NCBI RefSeq assembly: GCF_000717335.1
Contig: NZ_JNYZ01000049.1
Span: 1 to 64,000 of the forward strand
DNA from: Amycolatopsis jejuensis
GTDB taxonomy: Bacteria > Actinomycetota > Actinomycetes > Mycobacteriales > Pseudonocardiaceae
Direction: 5' to 3'
Length of the DNA stretch: 64,000 nucleotides
Numbering within the stretch: position 1 is the stretch's first letter; the number at the start of each line of letters is the position of its first letter. A model generated the notes under the pieces. The model had not been told where the DNA came from and did no database searches. It saw nothing but the letters and a program-made list of their open reading frames with translations. Below, piece after piece: positions 61,792 through 64,000 of this stretch. Made by a program: the position numbers and the translations under genes.

Positions 61792-63314
61792 AACCACTCC
61801 CCGGTGCTTCGGTCCCATGCTCCGGCGCGGAGGTCGGCGACCTTTCGCAGCTCGCCTTTGGCAACCCGTTCGGATGGTGTGCGGGGCAGATCGTCTTGGA
61901 ACGCCCAGAACCTGGGTACCTTGAAGTAAGCCAGTTGTCGCGCGCAGAAATCCGCCAATGTTTCGGGTGCCGGTCGTTCTCCTTCGATAACCACGTATGC
62001 CTTCACCTCTTCGCCGCGCAGTTCGTCCGGCACCGCGAGGACCGCGGCGAGCCGCACCGAGGGGTGTTGCAGGAGTGCGCGTTCCACCTCGTCGGCGGAG
62101 ATGTTCTCGCCGCTGCGCCGGATCATGTCCTTGGTGCGGCCGAGGTAGTACACGCGGCCCGCCGGGTCCATCCGCGCGAGGTCGCCGGTGTGGAACCAGC
62201 CGCCGGCGAACGCGCGTGCGGTGGCCTCGGGGTCGTCGTGGTAGCCGTGCATGAGGCCGATCCCGCGGATCAGCAGCTCACCGGTTTCCCCGCGGGGCAA
62301 CGGTTTCCCGTCCTCGCCGGCGATCATCACCTCGCGGTCGCGGCTCGGCCGGCCGATGCATCCGGTGCCGACTGTGGCGTCGTGATCCGCCGGCGAGACC
62401 CGGATGTCGCCGCCGGTTTCCGTCATCCCGAAGGCCTCGTACCACGGCACGCCCCAGCGTTCTTCCAGCTGCGCATGCAGGTCGGGCGGGATGGCCGACG
62501 CGCTGATCGCCCGTACGCGATGGTTGCGGTCGTCCGGATGCGGCGGCTGGCGCAGCAGGAGCGTGGGCATCAGGCCGAGGCAGTAGAACCAGGTGACCTG
62601 GTGTTCCCGGACTTTCGCCCAGAACGTGGACGGGTGGAAGCGGTCCAGCACCACGAGCGTTGCCCCGCTCGCCAGGCCGAGCGCGACATTCCACTGTGGA
62701 TCGATGTAGTGGAACGGCTGCGCGGTGAGCAGCACGTCGTCTTCGCCGACGGCGGGAAAGTCGGTGGCCAGCCCGATCGCGAGCGTGGTCCAGTACCGGT
62801 GCGGCAGGACGCAGCCCTTCGGCGCGCCCGTGGTGCCGGAGGTGTACTGGATGTTCACGGGCTGTTCGGCGACCACGGATTCCGGCTCGTAACGGATTTC
62901 CGACTGCAGTTCGGCGGGTGTGAGGACCCGTTCCACGTCGGTTTCCGGCGCGATTTTCTCCAGCAGTGCGGTGAATTCGTCCGCGCCGACGGTGAGCCGG
63001 GCGCCGGAATGTCGTAGGACGTGCGCGCCGTCGAACTCGCGGTAATTGATGTTCACCGGGACCAGCACCGCGCCCAGTTTCGCGAGCGCGAGCCACAGGA
63101 GCGGGAACGCCGGTTCGTTGCGCAGCATCACCGCGACGCGGTCACCTGTACGGATTCCTTGCTCGTGCAGCGCGTGCGCCAGCCTGCCGCTGTGGTCATC
63201 GATGTCGGCGAAAGTGAACCGGGCTCCGGTCGCGTCGAACACCCACGCGGTGCGCTCCGGCCATATCTGCGCGGCGCGCGTGACCAGCGCGACGAGTGTG
63301 TCGGGTTGCGTCAC
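61788..63314 (-). CDS. Acyl-CoA ligase (AMP-forming)
   Basis: A 508-residue adenylate-forming ligase with NIQYTSGTTGAPKGCVLPHRY near residue 153, YEAFGMTETGGDIRV, GWFHTGDLARMDPAGRVYYLGRTKDMIRRSGENISADEVE, and a late Lys region (RTPSERVAKGELRK). Crotonobetaine/carnitine- and aryl-CoA-type ligases share this pattern, so the acid is unknown. GTG 63314 overlaps the crotonase stop by GTGA. Confidence 0.92.
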   Translation of the reverse strand: MTQPDTLVALVTRAAQIWPERTAWVFDATGARFTFADIDDHSGRLAHALHEQGIRTGDRVAVMLRNEPAFPLLWLALAKLGAVLVPVNINYREFDGAHVLRHSGARLTVGADEFTALLEKIAPETDVERVLTPAELQSEIRYEPESVVAEQPVNIQYTSGTTGAPKGCVLPHRYWTTLAIGLATDFPAVGEDDVLLTAQPFHYIDPQWNVALGLASGATLVVLDRFHPSTFWAKVREHQVTWFYCLGLMPTLLLRQPPHPDDRNHRVRAISASAIPPDLHAQLEERWGVPWYEAFGMTETGGDIRVSPADHDATVGTGCIGRPSRDREVMIAGEDGKPLPRGETGELLIRGIGLMHGYHDDPEATARAFAGGWFHTGDLARMDPAGRVYYLGRTKDMIRRSGENISADEVERALLQHPSVRLAAVLAVPDELRGEEVKAYVVIEGERPAPETLADFCARQLAYFKVPRFWAFQDDLPRTPSERVAKGELRKVADLRAGAWDRSTGEWL

Positions 63315-64000
63315 ACTCGGCTCCGGAACGCCTCGGTGGACTCGCGGACGGCGGCCGAGTGCTCGGTGATCAATGCGTGGCTGACCTCCAGCTCCAGGGC
63401 TGAACCGAGGTCGATCCCGGCGTCCAGCGCGCGTTTCGCCATCGTGGCCGCTTCCGGTGGGTGGTGCGCGATTTTCTCCGCCCAGCCGAGTGCCAGCGGC
63501 ATCAGCTCGTCGGCGGGTACGGCTGCGTTGACCAGGCCGAGGTCGTGTGCTCGGCGGCCGTCGAACCGGTCGCCGAGCAGCAGGAGTTCTTTCGCCTTGG
63601 CCGGTCCGACGAGCAGTGGAAGCAGCCGTGACGCCGCCCCGGTCACGCTCAGGCCCAGCGACACCTCGGGGAAGGCGAACACGGCGTCCTCGGCGGCCAG
63701 CACCAGGTCACAGCCAAGTGCGAACTCCGCGCCCGCGCCGATCGCGTACCCGTGCACCGCGGCGATCACCGGCTGGGGTAGCGCACGCAGCCGTCGCGTG
63801 ACGTCCTGGAGCCGTTCCAGTCGGACGCGAGAGTCCCCTTCGGGCGTGGGTTCCTTGAGGTCGTGCCCGGCGCAGAACGCGCGTCCGTTGCCGGCGAGCA
63901 GCACGACGCGGGCGTCGGTGTGCGCGACCTGCTCCAGCGCGGCCAGGAAGTCGTCCACCAGCACAGGTGCGACGGCGTTGAGCCGCTCGGGCCGGTTCAG
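63311..64000 (-). CDS. Enoyl-CoA hydratase/isomerase (crotonase), N-terminus missing
   Basis: A crotonase cut by the right edge. The frame stays open to the edge, beginning LNRPERLNAVAPVLVDDFLAAL, typical of residues 15-35 in the family. The oxyanion segments are FCAGHDLKE and GYAIGAGAEFALGCDLVLAAEDAVFAFPEVSLGL. It hydrates or isomerises an enoyl-CoA. With the coupled ligase and TetR it forms a carboxylic acid degradation operon whose start lies beyond the window. Confidence 0.9.
   Translation of the reverse strand: MNRPERLNAVAPVLVDDFLAALEQVAHTDARVVLLAGNGRAFCAGHDLKEPTPEGDSRVRLERLQDVTRRLRALPQPVIAAVHGYAIGAGAEFALGCDLVLAAEDAVFAFPEVSLGLSVTGAASRLLPLLVGPAKAKELLLLGDRFDGRRAHDLGLVNAAVPADELMPLALGWAEKIAHHPPEAATMAKRALDAGIDLGSALELEVSHALITEHSAAVRESTEAFRSRV

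Overview
The window is high-GC, gene-dense actinobacterial DNA, most like Amycolatopsis or another Pseudonocardiaceae. The clues are an actinobacterial IHF protein, SepH, a mycothiol-dependent alcohol dehydrogenase, an EphD-like hydrolase/reductase fusion, many GTG starts and leaderless promoters. Two gene blocks match the order in Mycobacterium tuberculosis: SpoU methylase - DUF2537 - SepH - SerC (compare Rv0881-Rv0884c) and GlpD - TetR - divergent flavoprotein (compare Rv2249c-Rv2251). I see no transposase, integrase, phage gene, rRNA or convincing tRNA, so this looks like chromosomal core and near-core sequence.

Layout. 1-3.1 kb: superoxide dismutase (partial), heme oxygenase behind an IdeR/DtxR-like iron box, a TetR regulator and a glutamate-cysteine ligase-family protein. 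3.3-9.3 kb: rRNA methylase, DUF2537, MmcQ/YjbR, SepH, SerC and a serine hydrolase. 9.3-12.7 kb: a coupled ABC exporter plus two-component operon. 12.8-15.2 kb: EphD-like fusion with its TetR. 15.3-21.1 kb: second citrate synthase, PdxH, MFS, lipoprotein and an APC permease. 21-26.7 kb: a divergent catabolic module of TPP decarboxylase and cyclase against XRE-cupin regulator, class V PLP enzyme and APC permease. 26.7-34.2 kb: MBL hydrolase, EamA/CGNR pair, epimerase, GNAT, amidohydrolase, Uma2 and acyl-CoA dehydrogenase with TetR. 34.2-45 kb: PfkB kinase, main citrate synthase, photolyase, XRE/ABC operon, TetR-GlpD and a divergent FAD enzyme, methyltransferase. 45-53 kb: GGCT-fold protein, mycothiol dehydrogenase, C39 peptidase, thioesterase, Tat phosphoesterase, DUF4190, then about 2 kb of repeat-rich non-coding DNA. 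53-64 kb: sugar ABC transporter, acyl-CoA ligase, mIHF, isochorismate synthase, Sfp-type PPTase, and a crotonase/CoA-ligase/TetR operon running off the right edge.

Besides the genes, the window carries dispersed intergenic repeats. One family is made of exact 30-bp-period arrays of a CCAATG-N3-CATTGG dyad, found at three unlinked sites. Another is a near-perfect palindrome of about 47-55 bp present twice, once supplying the stop codons of two convergent genes. Many gene pairs overlap by four bases (NTGA), including one apparent CTG start, and many starts lie 6-8 bases after a TANNNT-like -10 box, which predicts leaderless mRNAs. The most interesting functional unit is the 21-26.7 kb module, whose substrate I can only guess at.
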